Assembly (NCBI GenBank): GCA_009993005.1 | Contig: JAACUH010000070.1 | Location: 1-52,854, forward strand | Reading direction: 5' to 3' | DNA: 52,854 nucleotides | Origin: Rhodobacterales bacterium | Lineage (GTDB): Bacteria; Pseudomonadota; Alphaproteobacteria; Rhodobacterales; Rhodobacteraceae | Notes under the pieces: generated by a model | The model's database searches: none | Told to the model about the DNA's origin: nothing | The model's input: the letters and a program-made list of their open reading frames with translations, nothing else | Made by a program: the position numbers and the translations under genes | Shown here: positions 9,145-18,748 of the stretch, piece by piece | How positions within the stretch are numbered: the first letter of the stretch is position 1 | Layout: each line of letters starts with the position of its first letter

Positions 9145-10149
9145 ATGCAGTCTCTGTCGCGCCTGATGGTCGCACTGGTGGCCTCGGTCTTTGCCGTGCC
9201 GCAGGCCGCGCCGGCACAGGACTTTGCCGCAGCCGGGGTGCCTGCACCGCTGGGCCGCACCGGCGACTATGACGCGATCTTTGCCACCCTGCACGCCGCA
9301 GGCATCACCGCATTCTTTCCCACCTTCCAGTTCGTCGAAGTGCCAGAGCCCGAAACGCTGGGCCGCGAGGTGGATTTCATGCCGCCCTGCCATCCTGACG
9401 ACCCGGCCTTTGCTGCGATGCGGCGGCACGGGATCCGGCTGATCGCGGCGGCAAGCCTGCTCTATGATCCTGACGCCCCTTTTCCCGCGCGCGCGGCCGA
9501 TCCGCTGGCAGCCCTGATCGCCTGCACCGGCCGTGACGGGCTGCTGGGGATCCTGTCCTATGACGAACCCGGCTATTCCGGCATCTCCCCTGACCGCACC
9601 GCAGCGCTGTTTGCCCATGTGCGGGACATCGCGCCCGACCTGCCGGTGCTGATGGTGCACGGCCCGCTGGTGATCGAACCCGGCCGCCATGACACGGCGG
9701 AGGCCCAGCGCGCCTATCTCGACGCGGTGGTTGCGCACAGCCGCCATGCCGACATCGTCGGTTTCTCGACCTACCCTGTCCCGCCCGAGGTCGCGCGGAT
9801 GGGGGCACCCGGCGCGGGGTTGGCGGTTGTCGATCATGTCACCGCTGCACGCGGCTATATGCAATGGCTCAGCCGCGCCCTGCCCGATACGGACCGCATG
9901 GCCGTGCTGCAAGTGTTCAACTATGCCGATCAGGTCACGCCCGGCCTGCTCGCCCGGATCGCCCCCGCCGCCCTGCGCGCGCGCCTTGCGCCGCCCAACG
10001 AGGCCCAGCTTGAACAGATGGCGCGCGAAAGCATCGCGGGCGGGGCCGGGCTGATCATCTGGTATGGCGCCAACTTTGCCAAAACGGCGGATGATCCCGG
10101 CTGGCTGGCGATGCTGGCAGTATCGCGGCGCCTGTCCGGCGCGCCCTGA
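9145..10149 (+). CDS. Secreted barrel-like protein of unknown function
   Basis: 334 residues with a signal peptide ending near QAAPAQ (about residue 25). No named family recognised. The alternating hydrophobic strands and the motifs LLGILSYDEPGYSG, PVLMVHGPLV, DIVGFSTYPVPP and GLIIWYGANF look like the strand ends of a (beta/alpha)8 barrel similar to glycoside hydrolases. Asp/Glu in YDEP would be at a strand end as in catalytic acids. That fold call is inference. Start at 9145 follows an AGAGG-like site and begins the signal peptide directly. Lies between tRNA-Thr and tRNA-Lys. Confidence 0.7.
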   Translation: MQSLSRLMVALVASVFAVPQAAPAQDFAAAGVPAPLGRTGDYDAIFATLHAAGITAFFPTFQFVEVPEPETLGREVDFMPPCHPDDPAFAAMRRHGIRLIAAASLLYDPDAPFPARAADPLAALIACTGRDGLLGILSYDEPGYSGISPDRTAALFAHVRDIAPDLPVLMVHGPLVIEPGRHDTAEAQRAYLDAVVAHSRHADIVGFSTYPVPPEVARMGAPGAGLAVVDHVTAARGYMQWLSRALPDTDRMAVLQVFNYADQVTPGLLARIAPAALRARLAPPNEAQLEQMARESIAGGAGLIIWYGANFAKTADDPGWLAMLAVSRRLSGAP

Positions 10150-10161
10150 GCGGGAAAATCG

Positions 10162-10237
10162 TGGTGAGCCGTACAGGGGTCGAACCTGTGACCTACTGAT
10201 TAAAAGTCAGTTGCTCTACCAGCTGAGCTAACGGCCC
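10162..10237 (-). tRNA. tRNA-Lys (anticodon TTT)
   Basis: A 76-nt cloverleaf on the minus strand with encoded CCA. The acceptor GGGCCGT pairs with ACGGCTC (one G-T). The anticodon loop CTTTTAA gives TTT, reading AAA and AAG. Confidence 0.96.
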
Positions 10238-10304
10238 TCACGATGCGGCTGACTAGGCAAGGCGGCCCAACACGTCAACCCTAAAACCATCAAACGGGGA
10301 ATTG

Positions 10305-10380
<76 letters not shown>

Positions 10381-10463
10381 CACAAGCCGCTTCAATAGGC
10401 AGGACACCCGACGGGGTCAAGCCCCCTCTGGCACAGCACGCCGCCTTGCGCTATGCAACCGCC

Positions 10464-11297
10464 ATGCAAAAAGGCCCTGATACCGGCCTGCCCTTCATGA
10501 AGATGCACGGGCTGGGCAACGACTTTGTCGTGATCGACGAACGCGGGCAGGCCCCGCGCGTCACGGCAGCGCTTGCCGTGGCGCTGGCTGACCGGCACCG
10601 GGGTGTGGGCTTTGACCAGCTCGCCGTGATCGGCGACCGCGACGGCGCCGACCTGAGCCTCACCTTCTGGAACGCTGACGGCAGCCAGTCGGCCGCCTGC
10701 GGCAATGCCACCCGCTGCATCGCGCGCCACGAGATCGACCGGACGGGCAAGACCGCGCTCATCATCAGCACCGCGCGCGGCCTGCTGCATGCGCATGACG
10801 CGGGCGGCGGGCTGACATCTGTCAACATGGGCCATCCGCAGACCGACTGGGCCGACATTCCGCTGGCCCGGGCGATGGACACGCTGCACCTGCCGATCGC
10901 GGGCGACCCGGTGGCCACCGGCATGGGAAACCCGCATTGCACCTTTTTCGTGGCGGATGTGGCGGCGGTGGACCTGGCCGCCTTTGGCGCCGCGCAGGAA
11001 CACCACCCGCTCTTTCCGCAGCGCACCAATGTGCAGGTGGCGCAGGTCCTCTCGCCCGGCCATCTGCGCATGCGGGTGTGGGAGCGGGGCGCGGGCATCA
11101 CGCTCGCCTCCGGCTCGTCCTCCTGCGCGGTCACGGTCGCGGCGGCGCGGCGCGGGCTCACCGGGCGGCGCGTGCGGCTCGATTGCGACGGCGGCACGCT
11201 CGATGTGCATTGGGCCGATGACGGCGTCTGGATGACCGGGCCGACGATGCACACATTCTCGGGCCGGCTGAGCGCACAGTTCCTGGACGCGCTGTGA
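10464..11297 (+). CDS. dapF: Diaminopimelate epimerase
   Basis: 277 residues. Converts L,L- to meso-diaminopimelate for lysine and peptidoglycan. The family pattern is clear: [13 protein letters not shown] at the N-terminus, the first active-site region [16 protein letters not shown] with Cys79, [10 protein letters not shown], and WERGAG followed by the second active-site loop. In that loop the usual ACGSGAC reads ASGSSSC, so the second catalytic cysteine is Ser216. Start 10464 was taken as the second in-frame ATG; the first (10446) is also possible. Its stop overlaps the mtaB start by one base (TGATG), so the two are translationally coupled. Confidence 0.93.
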   Translation: MQKGPDTGLPFMKMHGLGNDFVVIDERGQAPRVTAALAVALADRHRGVGFDQLAVIGDRDGADLSLTFWNADGSQSAACGNATRCIARHEIDRTGKTALIISTARGLLHAHDAGGGLTSVNMGHPQTDWADIPLARAMDTLHLPIAGDPVATGMGNPHCTFFVADVAAVDLAAFGAAQEHHPLFPQRTNVQVAQVLSPGHLRMRVWERGAGITLASGSSSCAVTVAAARRGLTGRRVRLDCDGGTLDVHWADDGVWMTGPTMHTFSGRLSAQFLDAL

Positions 11298-12556
11298 TGG
11301 AGGCCAGGGTCCCCGTCTTTGCCACGCTCGGCTGCCGGCTCAACGCCTACGAGACCGAGGCGATGAAGGACCTCGCCGCGCGCGCCGGCGTGTCGGATGC
11401 GGTGGTGGTCAACACCTGCGCCGTGACGGCCGAGGCCGTGCGCAAGGCCCGCCAGGAAATCCGCCGCCTGCGCCGCGCGCACCCGACCGCGCGCATCATC
11501 GTCACCGGCTGCGCCGCGCAGACCGAACCCGCGACATTCTCTGCCATGGCCGAGGTCGATCTGGTGATCGGCAATGCCGAAAAGATGAACCCGGCCACAT
11601 GGGCGCGCCTCACCCCGGACCTGATCGGCGTGACCGAACCTGTGCAGGTCGATGACATCATGTCGGTGCGTGAAACCGCCGGTCACCTGATCGACGGTTT
11701 CGGCAGCAGGTCGCGGGCCTATGTGCAGGTGCAGAACGGCTGCGATCACCGCTGCACCTTCTGCATCATCCCCTTCGGGCGGGGCAATTCGCGCTCTGTC
11801 CCTGCGGGCGTGGTGGTGGACCAGATCCGGCGGCTGGTGGACAAGGGCTATAACGAGGTCGTGCTGACCGGCGTCGATCTCACCTCCTGGGGCGCCGACC
11901 TGCCTGCCGCGCCGCGCCTGGGCGATCTGGTGGGGCGCATCCTGCGGCTGGTGCCCGACCTCGCGCGGCTGCGGATCAGCAGCATCGATTCGATCGAGGC
12001 GGACGAGGCGCTGATGCAGGCCATCGCGACCGAGCCGCGCCTGATGCCGCATCTGCACCTGAGCCTTCAGGCCGGCGACGACATGATCCTCAAACGGATG
12101 AAGCGCCGCCACCTGCGCGACGACGCGATCCGCTTTTGCGAGGAGGCGCGCGCGCTGCGCCCCGACATGACCTTTGGCGCCGACATCATCGCGGGCTTTC
12201 CGACCGAGTCCGAGGCGATGTTCGCCAATTCCCTGCGGCTGGTGACGGAATGCGACCTCACCTGGCTGCATGTCTTTCCCTATTCACCGCGCGCCGGCAC
12301 CCCCGCCGCGCGGATGCCCGCCGTGCCGGGGGCCGCGATTCGCGACCGCGCCGCCCGCCTGCGCGCGGCCGGGGATGCCCAGGTCGCGCGGCATCTGGCG
12401 GCGCAGGTCGGCACCACGCAGACAGTCCTGATGGAAAGTCCCCGCATGGGCCGCACGGCGCATTTCGCCGAGGTCGCCTTTGCCGCCGATCAGCCCACCG
12501 GGCAGATCGTCACCGCCACCATCCGCGGCACGCAGGGACAGCAGCTCACCGCCTGA
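11297..12556 (+). CDS. mtaB: tRNA t6A37 methylthiotransferase MtaB
   Basis: 419 residues. Radical-SAM enzyme that adds a methylthio group to threonylcarbamoyl-adenosine 37 of ANN-decoding tRNAs. The N-terminal domain has Cys13 in TLGCRLN, then NTCAVT and VTGCAAQ, which together bind the auxiliary cluster. The radical-SAM triad is C149-x3-C153-x2-C156 in CDHRCTFC, and a short TRAM-like end follows. The ATG at 11297 overlaps the dapF stop; a GTG at 11294 is also in frame. Distinguished from MiaB by the short length and the FATLGCRLNAYE start. Confidence 0.95.
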   Translation: MEARVPVFATLGCRLNAYETEAMKDLAARAGVSDAVVVNTCAVTAEAVRKARQEIRRLRRAHPTARIIVTGCAAQTEPATFSAMAEVDLVIGNAEKMNPATWARLTPDLIGVTEPVQVDDIMSVRETAGHLIDGFGSRSRAYVQVQNGCDHRCTFCIIPFGRGNSRSVPAGVVVDQIRRLVDKGYNEVVLTGVDLTSWGADLPAAPRLGDLVGRILRLVPDLARLRISSIDSIEADEALMQAIATEPRLMPHLHLSLQAGDDMILKRMKRRHLRDDAIRFCEEARALRPDMTFGADIIAGFPTESEAMFANSLRLVTECDLTWLHVFPYSPRAGTPAARMPAVPGAAIRDRAARLRAAGDAQVARHLAAQVGTTQTVLMESPRMGRTAHFAEVAFAADQPTGQIVTATIRGTQGQQLTA

Positions 12557-12559
12557 CCT

Positions 12560-12593
12560 TCATCTTGCCAAAAATATCCCCGCCGGAGGCTCC
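12560..12593 (+). repeat. Dispersed intergenic repeat, copy C
   Basis: CATCTTGCCA then AAAATATCCC then CGCCGGAGGC, beginning 4 bp after the mtaB stop. Nearly identical in its core to the copy at 37390. Confidence 0.8.
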
Positions 12594-12622
12594 CACCCCT
12601 GCGCCCCGAACCAGAGGTCGAA

Positions 12623-13246
12623 TTGCATCCCAACCCGATCTACCGCACCGCCCCTGCCGACCGTAACCTCGCCTTTGCACGCGACCGAGGCTTTGGCGTG
12701 CTGAGCCTCAATGGCGCCGATGGCCCGCTCATCGCCCATGTCCCCTTTCTGCTTGCCCCCGACGGCGCGACAGCCGACCTGCACCTCGTGCGGTCCAACC
12801 CCATCGCCCGCGCGCTGGACACCCCGCAGACCGCCGTGATCGCGGTCAGCGGGCCTGACAGCTATGTCTCGCCCGACTGGTATGGCGCGAGCGATCAGGT
12901 GCCGACCTGGAACTACATCGCGGTGCATCTGCGCGGCACGCTGGCGCTGCTGCCGCAGGAGGATATGCGCGACCTGCTCGACCGCCAGTCGGCGCATTTC
13001 GAACATCGCCTGCGGCCCAAGACGCCCTGGACAGCCGACAAGATGGACCCCGGCACGCTGGCCCGGATGATGCGCCAGATCGTGCCCTGCCGCCTGACCG
13101 TGACGGCCGTCGATGGCACCTGGAAGATGAACCAGAACAAGCCCGACGCGGTGCGCCTGCGGGCGGCGGGGCAGGTGCAGTCCTCGCCCATCGGGCAGGA
13201 TGTGGCGCTGCTTGCGGCCTTGATGCTGGCGCCGCCCCAGGGCTAG
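12623..13246 (+). CDS. FMN-binding PaiB-family protein
   Basis: 207 residues of the PaiB (FMN-binding negative transcriptional regulator) family. The signatures are HPNPIYR at the start, the split-barrel core with VPTWNYIAVHLRG, and KMNQNKP near the C-terminus. The fold is a flavin-reductase-like split barrel; the regulator name is historical and true function is uncertain. The start is a TTG at 12623 preceded by AGAGG, chosen because HPNPIY must be near the N-terminus and no ATG is in frame there. 29 bp separate it from the GST gene. Confidence 0.85.
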   Translation: MHPNPIYRTAPADRNLAFARDRGFGVLSLNGADGPLIAHVPFLLAPDGATADLHLVRSNPIARALDTPQTAVIAVSGPDSYVSPDWYGASDQVPTWNYIAVHLRGTLALLPQEDMRDLLDRQSAHFEHRLRPKTPWTADKMDPGTLARMMRQIVPCRLTVTAVDGTWKMNQNKPDAVRLRAAGQVQSSPIGQDVALLAALMLAPPQG

Positions 13247-13275
13247 GGTGACGCGTCACCTGAAAGGACAAGCCG

Positions 13276-13881
13276 ATGAAACTGCTGATGGCGCCTGCAT
13301 CCCCCTTTGTGCGCAAGGTGCGCGTCGTCCTGCGCGAGACCGGGCAGCTTGGCGCGGTGACCGAGGTCGCGGTTTCCACCACGCCGGTGGCCTCTGACCC
13401 GGCCGTTGTCGCCGCCAACCCCACGGGCAAGATCCCCGCGCTGCTGCGCGACGATGGCCCGGCGCTGTTTGACAGCCGGGTCATCACCCGCTTTCTGGAC
13501 GCGCGGGCGGGTGCACGCCTTTATCCCGAGGCGCGGATCTGGGAGGTGCTGACGCTCGAGGCGCTGGCGGATGCGATGATGGATGCCGCCGTGGTGATGG
13601 TCTATGAGGCCCGCTATCACACGCCCGAGGGGCTGTCGGCCGACTGGATCGCCGGGCAATGGGACAAGGTCGCGCGCAGCGTCGCCGTGATCGAGGACCG
13701 CTGGATGGCGCATCTCGCCGGGCCGCTGCATATCGGCCAGATCGGTGTCGCCTGCGCGCTGGGCTATCTCGATTTCCGCCATCCCGACCGCGACTGGCGC
13801 GCGCAGGCGCCCGAGCTGGCGGTCTGGTTTGCGGCGTTCAGCGAACGGCCCAGCATGGTCGAAACCCGGCCCGGCCTCTGA
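13276..13881 (+). CDS. Glutathione S-transferase family protein
   Basis: 201 residues. N-terminal thioredoxin-like domain (about 1-80) with SPFVRKVRVVL at the glutathione-site helix, the cis-proline NPTGKIPAL, and the DSRVITRFLD segment that contacts the gamma-glutamyl group. An all-helical C-terminal domain follows. Ser9 or a neighbour is the likely activating residue. An AGGACAAGCCG ribosome site precedes the ATG. Substrate unknown. Confidence 0.9.
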   Translation: MKLLMAPASPFVRKVRVVLRETGQLGAVTEVAVSTTPVASDPAVVAANPTGKIPALLRDDGPALFDSRVITRFLDARAGARLYPEARIWEVLTLEALADAMMDAAVVMVYEARYHTPEGLSADWIAGQWDKVARSVAVIEDRWMAHLAGPLHIGQIGVACALGYLDFRHPDRDWRAQAPELAVWFAAFSERPSMVETRPGL

Positions 13882-13885
13882 GGCT

Positions 13886-14545
13886 TCAGAAGTTGAAGCT
13901 GACCCCGAGGTTGATCGCATTGGTGATGATGTCGGTCTCGAGCGTGCCGCCGCCATCGAGCGTGGCGCTGTTGATCGAATAGGTGCCCTTGTACTCCCCA
14001 AAGACCGAAAAGCTGTCGGTGATCGGATAGCTCGCCCCGGCCATCCAGGCTACCGCCGGGCCGGTCAACTGGTATTCAAAGGTACGCGATCCGCCCTCAA
14101 ACACCTCGACATGCGGCACCGACACCCCGATGCCGCCCCCCACATAGGGGGTAAATCCCGCAATGCTATCCTCCCACCGGCGAAAGGCGTTGACGGTCAG
14201 GATGTTGAGCCCGTCACTGAACTCGAACCGGTCAAGCCCTGATACCGCGAGCGTCGTCGCATCGGCATAGACCTTGGCATGGTTCAGCTCGACCCCGAAA
14301 CCAAAGCGTTCGTTCTGCCACCAGGTCGCGCGCAGCCCGTAATACGGCGGCGCGGAAAACGAACGCCCTTCCCAGCCGGCGGTAAAGTCACCATCCGCGA
14401 TAACGCTGTCGCCACGGATCGACACATCGGAATGCGGCGCGCTCTGCCAGCCGCCATAAAAGCTCAGCTCGACCTCAGCCGCAGCCAGCCCCGGCACGAG
14501 GCCAGAAGCGAGGGCGAACAGGGCGATGGTTTTCATGTGGCGCAT
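13886..14545 (-). CDS. Outer-membrane beta-barrel protein
   Basis: 219 residues with a signal peptide (cleavage near LAAAE). Alternating strand patterns end in the terminal aromatic INLGVSFNF, typical for BAM-recognised barrels. Segments such as TPYVGGGIGVSV and FSVFGEYKGTYS resemble the OmpA-like/opacity 8-stranded family. Likely a small outer-membrane protein without enzyme motifs. Two in-frame starts exist (14545 and 14536); neither has a good ribosome site. Convergent with the GST gene, 4 bp apart. Confidence 0.8.
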   Translation of the reverse strand: MRHMKTIALFALASGLVPGLAAAEVELSFYGGWQSAPHSDVSIRGDSVIADGDFTAGWEGRSFSAPPYYGLRATWWQNERFGFGVELNHAKVYADATTLAVSGLDRFEFSDGLNILTVNAFRRWEDSIAGFTPYVGGGIGVSVPHVEVFEGGSRTFEYQLTGPAVAWMAGASYPITDSFSVFGEYKGTYSINSATLDGGGTLETDIITNAINLGVSFNF

Positions 14546-14652
14546 GGTGAGGACTGCCCGAACTACGCTGCTTGCCTTCTGATATACGCCTGACCCACCA
14601 CAACGACAAGCGCGCGCCGCTCACCCTTGCGGCACCTGCGGCATTTGGCCTG

Positions 14653-15042
14653 TCAGTCGAGGTAGCTCCAGGTCACTGCGCCGTCAAACCGGGCCACGGG
14701 GATGTCCGCGAACGCGGCGGGGTCGGCCATCCGCATGTTGACCGCGATGCGCCACTCACCGTCGTGGGGCGCCAAACCGGCCCAATGCGTCGTGCAACCG
14801 CAAACCCGGCAGCTGTGAAAGGCCAGTGTCCGGTCACCATGCACATAGGCGATGGTGGCATCGGCTTCGGCGGTGATCGTGACGCTCTCGCGCGTCCCGT
14901 AAGCCCAGAGCGCGGCATAACGCCGGCAGGCCAAACAGTTGCACGAGGTGAGCCGCGCCGGCCGCGAGGCCAGCGCCCAACCGACTGCGCCACAGTGACA
15001 CATCCCCCGGATCGTGCAAACCTCTTTGCTATATCTTGACAC
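14653..15042 (-). CDS. GFA family (Mss4-like) zinc protein
   Basis: Up to 129 residues. It shows the GFA zinc signature: MCHCGAVGW, then SCNCLACRRY, then FHSCRVCGCTTHW, giving the CxC, CxxC and CxxC pairs for two zinc ions. The founding member was described as activating formaldehyde with glutathione, but for most members the role is unknown. The start is uncertain: a GTG at 15042 has a weak AGG upstream, while ATG 15003 begins right at the CHCG motif. Divergent from petA. Confidence 0.88.
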   Translation of the reverse strand: MSRYSKEVCTIRGMCHCGAVGWALASRPARLTSCNCLACRRYAALWAYGTRESVTITAEADATIAYVHGDRTLAFHSCRVCGCTTHWAGLAPHDGEWRIAVNMRMADPAAFADIPVARFDGAVTWSYLD

Positions 15043-15188
15043 ATCGGACCTAATGCCGGCCTGCGCGCGTTTGTCCGCTGGACGGGTGCGGGAATGAAGG
15101 TTAAACAGCGCAAAAATCGTTGCCGGGCAACTGGCATCGGCACCTTTTTATTGGGCCGCCCGGCCCCGTCAGATCGGAGAAGCACCCC

Positions 15189-15776
15189 GTGTCAACTGCA
15201 GACGAGATGCACGGCACCCGCCGCGACTTTATCTACTACGCCACCGCCGGTGCCGGCGCCGTCGTGACAGGCGCGGCCGTCTGGCCGCTGGTCAACCAGA
15301 TGAACCCCTCTGCCGATGTTCTGGCGCTCGCCTCGATCCGCGTTGACGTGAGCACGGTTTCGCCCGGCACCCAGTTGACCGTGCTGTGGCAGGGCAAGCC
15401 GGTGTTCATTCGTCACCGCACCGAGGACGAAATCGCGCTTGCGCGCGCGCAGGACGCAGACCTCGCCCAGCTTCCCGACCCCCTGTCGCGCAACGCGAAC
15501 GGCACCGGCGCCGATCCTGCGCTGGACGCGAACCGTGCGATTGCGCTGCCCGAAGGGTCGGGCGAACCCGAAGGGTCCTGGCTGGTGCAGATGGGTGTCT
15601 GCACCCACCTCGGCTGTGTGCCGCTGGGCGAAGCAGGCGACTTTGGCGGCTGGTTCTGCCCTTGCCATGGCTCGCATTACGATGCGTCCGGCCGCATCCG
15701 CAAAGGGCCCGCGCCGGAAAACCTGCCCATCCCGGTTTCGTCCTTCGTTGACGACGCCACCATCCAACTCGGTTAA
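15189..15776 (+). CDS. petA: Ubiquinol-cytochrome c reductase iron-sulfur (Rieske) subunit
   Basis: 195 residues. Tat-exported Rieske protein of the cytochrome bc1 complex, with RRDF in the N-region and one transmembrane helix ([18 protein letters not shown]). The 2Fe-2S ligands are Cys138/His140 in GVCTHLGC and Cys157/His160 in [10 protein letters not shown]. The GTG start at 15189 has GGAG about 9 bases upstream, and the N-terminus then matches Rhodobacter petA. First gene of petABC, with 12 bp to petB. Confidence 0.97.
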   Translation: MSTADEMHGTRRDFIYYATAGAGAVVTGAAVWPLVNQMNPSADVLALASIRVDVSTVSPGTQLTVLWQGKPVFIRHRTEDEIALARAQDADLAQLPDPLSRNANGTGADPALDANRAIALPEGSGEPEGSWLVQMGVCTHLGCVPLGEAGDFGGWFCPCHGSHYDASGRIRKGPAPENLPIPVSSFVDDATIQLG

Positions 15777-15788
15777 GGAGAGAAACCC

Positions 15789-17132
15789 ATGGCCGGTATT
15801 CCCCACGACCATTACGAGCCCAAGTCCGGTGGCGAAAAGTGGCTGCACAGCCGCTTGCCCGTGGTCGGGCTGATGTATGACACGCTGATGATCCCGACCC
15901 CCAAGAACCTCAACTGGATGTGGATCTGGGGCATCGTGCTGACCTTTACCCTGGTGATGCAGATCATCACCGGCATCGTGCTGGTGATGCACTACACCCC
16001 GCATGTGGACATGGCCTTTGCCAGCGTCGAGCACATCATGCGCAACGTGAACGGCGGTCACATGATCCGCTATTTCCACATGAACGGCGCCTCGCTGTTC
16101 TTTGTTGCGGTCTATCTGCACATCTTCCGCGGTCTCTACTACGGCAGCTACAAGGCCCCGCGCGAGGTGACCTGGATCATCGGGATGCTGATCTTTCTGA
16201 TGATGATGGGCACCGCATTCATGGGCTATGTGCTGCCCTGGGGGCAGATGTCGTTCCACGGCACGGCGGTCATCACCGGCCTGTTCGGCGCGATCCCCTT
16301 TGTCGGCGATTCGATCCAGACCTGGCTGCTCGGCGCCAGTGCGGTCGGCCAGCCGGCGCTCAACCGCTTCTTCTCGCTGCATTATCTCCTGCCCTTCGTG
16401 ATCCTGGGCCTGGTGATCGTGCATATCTGGGCCTTCCACACCACCGGCAACAACAACCCCACCGGGGTTGAGGTCCGCCGCAGCTCGAAAGAGGACGCGG
16501 CCAAGGACACGCTGCCGTTCTGGCCCTATTTCGTGATCAAGGACCTCTTTGCGCTGGCCATCATCCTGGCGGTGTTCATGGCGATCGTCGGCTTCATGCC
16601 CAACTATCTGGGCCACCCCGACAACTACATCCCCGCCAATCCGCTGGCGACGCCGTCCCACATCGTGCCGGAATGGTATTTCCTGCCCTTCTACGCGATC
16701 CTGCGCGCCTTTACCGCCGATGTCTGGGTGGTGATGTTCGCCAACTGGATCAGCTTCGGCATCATCGACGCCAAATTCTTTGGCGTGCTGGCGATGTTCG
16801 GGTCGATCGCGGTCATGGCCGTGGCGCCCTGGCTCGACACCTCTTCGGTGCGCTCGGGTCGCTATCGCCCGATGTTCAAGTGGTGGTTCGCGCTGCTCGT
16901 GGTCGACTTTGTCGTGCTGATGTGGGCGGGTGCGATGCCGGCAGAGCCGCCCTATTCGACGATCTCGCTGATCGCCTCGACCTACTGGTTCGCCTATTTC
17001 CTCGTGATCCTGCCGCTTCTGGGCGTGATCGAAAAGCCGCTGGCGCAGCCTGCGACCATCGAGGAAGACTTCAATGCCCACTACGGCGCACAGGCTCACG
17101 GTGGCAAAGCCACCGCGACCCCGGCCGAGTGA
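15789..17132 (+). CDS. petB: Cytochrome b of the bc1 complex
   Basis: 447 residues with about eight to nine membrane helices. It carries hemes bL and bH and both quinone sites. Visible features: N-terminal [16 protein letters not shown], the histidine pairs in helices B and D (for example [10 protein letters not shown] and [11 protein letters not shown]), the LPWGQMS segment, and the [14 protein letters not shown] Qo-site loop. AAGGAGAG ribosome site upstream of ATG 15789. Middle gene of petABC. Confidence 0.98.
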   Translation: MAGIPHDHYEPKSGGEKWLHSRLPVVGLMYDTLMIPTPKNLNWMWIWGIVLTFTLVMQIITGIVLVMHYTPHVDMAFASVEHIMRNVNGGHMIRYFHMNGASLFFVAVYLHIFRGLYYGSYKAPREVTWIIGMLIFLMMMGTAFMGYVLPWGQMSFHGTAVITGLFGAIPFVGDSIQTWLLGASAVGQPALNRFFSLHYLLPFVILGLVIVHIWAFHTTGNNNPTGVEVRRSSKEDAAKDTLPFWPYFVIKDLFALAIILAVFMAIVGFMPNYLGHPDNYIPANPLATPSHIVPEWYFLPFYAILRAFTADVWVVMFANWISFGIIDAKFFGVLAMFGSIAVMAVAPWLDTSSVRSGRYRPMFKWWFALLVVDFVVLMWAGAMPAEPPYSTISLIASTYWFAYFLVILPLLGVIEKPLAQPATIEEDFNAHYGAQAHGGKATATPAE

Positions 17133-17143
17133 GAAAGGACGCG

Positions 17144-18010
17144 ATGACGATGCTCAGAACTCTCACGCTCTCCACCGCTCTCGCGCTCGGCCTCGGGTCG
17201 GGCGCGGCGATGGCCGCAGGCGAAGGCCATGTCGAGGACTTCGCCTTTCCCTTCGAAGGGCCCTTTGGCAGCTATGACCAGATGCAGTTGCAGCGCGGGT
17301 TGCAGATCTACACCGAGGTCTGTTCCGCCTGTCACGGGCTCAAGCATGTGGCCTTCCGCACCCTGTCGGACGAGGGTGGCCCCGCCCTGCCCGAGGACCA
17401 GATGCGCGCCTATGCCGAGTTTTACGAGGTCTACGACGCGACCCTGTTTGACGGCGAGGGCGACTTCCGCCCCGCCACGCCGGCCGACCATTTCCCGGCG
17501 AGCAGCCTGGCCATCGCTCCCGACCTCAGCCTGATGGCCAAGGCGCGGGCGGGGTTCCACGGGCCCTATGGCACCGGCCTGTCGCAATTGATCAACGGCA
17601 TGGGCGGCCCGGAATACATCGCCTCACTGCTCAACGGCTATGCCGAAGAACCCGACTGCGCGCTCGAAGGGGAGCCGATGGAGGGGTATTACAACACCGT
17701 CTTTACCGCCGGCGGCTATCCTGACGCCTGCAAGGATGAAAACGGCGCACATACCGTTCCGGGAAGCTGGATCGCGATGGCGCAGCCGCTTTACGGCGAC
17801 GATGTCGATTTCGCGGATGGCCATTCGACCGAGCTGCACAGCGAAGCGCAGGATGTCGCGGCCTTCCTGATGTGGACGGCCGAGCCAAAGCTCGTCGCGC
17901 GCAAGCAGGCGGGCCTGACCGGGGTGATCTTTCTCACCGTGCTGGCTGTCCTGCTTTACCTGACGAACAAGCGGCTCTGGGCGCCGCACAAGAACAAGCG
18001 CAAGGACTGA
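17144..18010 (+). CDS. petC: Cytochrome c1
   Basis: 288 residues, periplasmic heme protein of bc1 that passes electrons from Rieske to cytochrome c. Signal peptide 1-24. Heme site C60-S-A-C63-H64; the sixth-ligand methionine is probably in one of the Met-containing segments near SLMAKAR or the C-terminal half. A single C-terminal anchor ([16 protein letters not shown]) is followed by a basic tail. ATG 17144 lies 11 bp after petB, behind GAGAAAGGA. A strong terminator follows 13 bp after the stop. Confidence 0.97.
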   Translation: MTMLRTLTLSTALALGLGSGAAMAAGEGHVEDFAFPFEGPFGSYDQMQLQRGLQIYTEVCSACHGLKHVAFRTLSDEGGPALPEDQMRAYAEFYEVYDATLFDGEGDFRPATPADHFPASSLAIAPDLSLMAKARAGFHGPYGTGLSQLINGMGGPEYIASLLNGYAEEPDCALEGEPMEGYYNTVFTAGGYPDACKDENGAHTVPGSWIAMAQPLYGDDVDFADGHSTELHSEAQDVAAFLMWTAEPKLVARKQAGLTGVIFLTVLAVLLYLTNKRLWAPHKNKRKD

Positions 18011-18023
18011 GGTCCGGCGCGAC

Positions 18024-18056
18024 GGAAAAAAGGGGGGCTTCGGCCCCCCTTATTCT
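18024..18056. terminator. Intrinsic terminator between petC and thiQ
   Basis: Run of A, then stem AAGGGGGG, loop CTTCGG-type, stem CCCCCCTT and a T-rich tail. A- and T-rich flanks on both sides would let it stop both the petABC and the thiBPQ transcripts, although it overlaps the thiQ stop codon. Confidence 0.85.
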
Positions 18057-18748
18057 TTGCCCAGATAGGCACGCAAACCCGGCGGCGGATGGTCGAGCAC
18101 CTGTGCCGTCGGCGCTGGCGCGCTCACCTCTCCGCCTTCGACCGCCATCACATCACTGGCAATGCGGCGCGCATCCTGCGGGTCATGCGTGACCATCAAG
18201 AGCGTGCGCCCCTGCCCGCCCAGGGTCTGCGCGCACAGGTCCAGCATCTCGGCCCGCAACGCCGGGCCAAGGGCGGCAAAGGGCTCATCCAGCAGCACCA
18301 GCGGCTTTTGCGCGACCAGCAGGCGCGCCAGCGCCGCGCGGCTTTGCTGCCCACCCGAGAGCGCGGCCGGCCGCCGCGTGCCAAGCCCGGCAAGACCGAC
18401 CCGCACCAGCACATCTTCGACACGGTCCGCCTCTGCCGCGGTCAGCCGCAGCGCAGGGCGCAGGGCAAGGCCGATGTTCTGTGCGATGGTCAGATGCGGA
18501 AAGAGGTTGTTGTCCTGAAACAGGATACTCACCGGCCGGGCGGCAGGCGGCAACGCGGTGATATCGGCACCACCCCAGAGCACCCGCCCCGCAACCGGGG
18601 CCAAAAACCCCGCGATCACCGACAACAGCGTGGATTTCCCCCCGCCCGACGGCCCCATCACCGCGACCGTCGCGCCGCCCTGCACCACCAGATCGGCCGC
18701 CAGCGCGAAATCGCCTTGCGCCAGGCGCAATCCGTCAAGCCGCAGCAT
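18050..18748 (-). CDS. thiQ: Thiamine ABC transporter ATP-binding protein
   Basis: 232 residues. Walker A GPSGGGKSTL (from about residue 32), the Q-loop in LFQDNNLFPHLT, the signature LSGGQQSRAALARLL, Walker B VLLLDEPFAAL-type, and the switch histidine in MVTHDP. Energises uptake of thiamine, TPP or related compounds. Overlaps thiP by 14 bp, so translation is coupled. Last gene of the riboswitch-controlled operon thiBPQ. Confidence 0.93.
   Translation of the reverse strand: MLRLDGLRLAQGDFALAADLVVQGGATVAVMGPSGGGKSTLLSVIAGFLAPVAGRVLWGGADITALPPAARPVSILFQDNNLFPHLTIAQNIGLALRPALRLTAAEADRVEDVLVRVGLAGLGTRRPAALSGGQQSRAALARLLVAQKPLVLLDEPFAALGPALRAEMLDLCAQTLGGQGRTLLMVTHDPQDARRIASDVMAVEGGEVSAPAPTAQVLDHPPPGLRAYLGKE

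Noticed and set aside
15192-17099. 635-codon open frame opposite petAB
   Set aside because: Antisense to well-supported petA and petB; its His/Asp/Arg-rich composition is the usual shadow of GC-rich coding DNA.
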